Shown piece by piece: positions 63,497 through 64,000 of a stretch of DNA of 64,000 nucleotides. Origin of the DNA: Paenibacillus aceris (GTDB taxonomy: Bacteria > Bacillota > Bacilli > Paenibacillales > NBRC-103111); the NCBI RefSeq assembly GCF_017874035.1, contig NZ_JAGGKV010000001.1:248001-312000 (forward strand). The letters run 5' to 3'. The notes under the pieces were generated by a model. It was given only the letters and a program-made list of their open reading frames with translations, was not told the DNA's origin and did not search any database. Numbering within the stretch: position 1 is the stretch's first letter; each line of letters begins with the position of its first letter. The position numbers and the translations under genes are program-made.

Positions 63497-64000
63497 TCAA
63501 CCATAGCTTAGGAGTAATGATCTCACCACAAGATACCAACCATCTACCAAAATAAAAAGTAGAATCTTAAACGGTAATGAAATCATAACAGGCGGTAACA
63601 TCATCATCCCCATCGCCATCAAGGTACTGGATACTACCATGTCGATGACTAAGAACGGAATGAATATCATAAATCCCATTTGGAAAGCAGATTTTAACTC
63701 ACTTATCGCATAAGCTGGAACTAATGAAGTAATCGGAATATCTTCTACGCCTGTTGGTGCCTTTGCTTTGGTGTAATCTAAAAATAACTTTAAATCCTTC
63801 TGACGCGTATGTTTGAACATAAACTTCTTCATGGGCAGAGATGCCTTATCAAAAGCCTGGGTCTGACTAATTTCACCCTTTAAATATGGCTGAAGTGCCG
63901 TCTGATTAACCTCCCCTAGAGTTGGAGACATGATAAAGAAGGTTAAAAACAGAGCGAGTCCGATTAGAACCTGATTAGGTGGCATCTGCTGAGTTCCAAG
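63497..64000 (-). CDS. fliP: Flagellar export protein FliP, C-terminal part
   Basis: Partial: only the C-terminal 167 codons are in the window, and the gene continues past base 64000. The frame is open to the edge (LGTQQMPPNQVLIGLALF), so the first internal ATG is not its start. The region SAFQMGFMIFIPFLVIDMVV and MMMLPPVMISLPFKILLFIL are the conserved FliP helices. It is part of the fliPQR-flhBA export cluster. Confidence 0.94.
   Translation of the reverse strand, partial: LGTQQMPPNQVLIGLALFLTFFIMSPTLGEVNQTALQPYLKGEISQTQAFDKASLPMKKFMFKHTRQKDLKLFLDYTKAKAPTGVEDIPITSLVPAYAISELKSAFQMGFMIFIPFLVIDMVVSSTLMAMGMMMLPPVMISLPFKILLFILVDGWYLVVRSLLLSYG

Overview
The window is a continuous stretch of core chromosome from a spore-forming, flagellated Gram-positive bacterium, most likely Paenibacillus or a close relative. 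The evidence is the Bacillus-type order of the pgsA/ymf, spoIIIE/tepA, dapA/asd/spoVF, pnp/rpsO, nusA/infB, polC/rseP/dxr and flhA/flhF/che blocks, the AGGAGG-type ribosome binding sites, frequent TTG and GTG starts, and sporulation genes (spoIIIE, spoVFA/B, sleB, ylxY). All 63 genes called lie on the minus strand, so transcription runs from high to low coordinates. I see no rRNA, tRNA, prophage, insertion sequence or CRISPR array, and no gene-free stretch longer than about 300 bases.

Layout from the right edge (first transcribed) to the left. 64000-48015 is a flagellar/chemotaxis operon: fliP (partial), fliQ, fliR, flhB, flhA, flhF, flhG, cheB, cheA, cheW, cheC, cheD, a small membrane protein, sigD, a FapA/DUF342 protein and three little-characterised proteins. 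47765-44100 holds rpsB, tsf, pyrH, frr and uppS. 44021-34778 holds cdsA, dxr, rseP, proS and polC. 34559-26091 is the rimP-nusA-rnpM-ylxQ-infB-rbfA-nrnA-truB-ribF operon, behind a strong promoter and a hairpin leader. 25927-23293 is rpsO and pnp. 23130-20274 holds a sporulation polysaccharide deacetylase-like protein, an M16 protease and dut. 20152-15440 is the dipicolinate/lysine operon spoVFA-spoVFB-asd-dapG-dapA behind a sigma-K-like promoter. 15271-12446 is rnjB, tepA and ylzJ. 12381-8885 is spoIIIE and sleB, with a sigma-G-like promoter before sleB. 8785-2371 is the ymf cluster (two M16 proteins, the EF-P-modifying reductase YmfI, DUF3243, a lipoprotein, YmfK and a RodZ-like protein). 2226-1 is yajQ, rimO and the start of pgsA.

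Functionally the window combines translation and RNA metabolism, DNA replication and segregation, lipid and isoprenoid precursor synthesis (dxr, uppS, cdsA, pgsA), sporulation, and motility control. I found no convincing wholly new system. The best second-look items are the uncharacterised proteins in and after the che operon, the GAAA-capped hairpin between the rimP promoter and rimP, the structured rpsO leader, a forespore-type promoter candidate in front of tepA, the palindrome inside the rimO promoter spacer, the archaeal/eukaryotic-type prolyl-tRNA synthetase, and the low-complexity repeat linker of IF2. Start sites were re-chosen from ribosome binding sites in many genes, and each change is explained in its entry.
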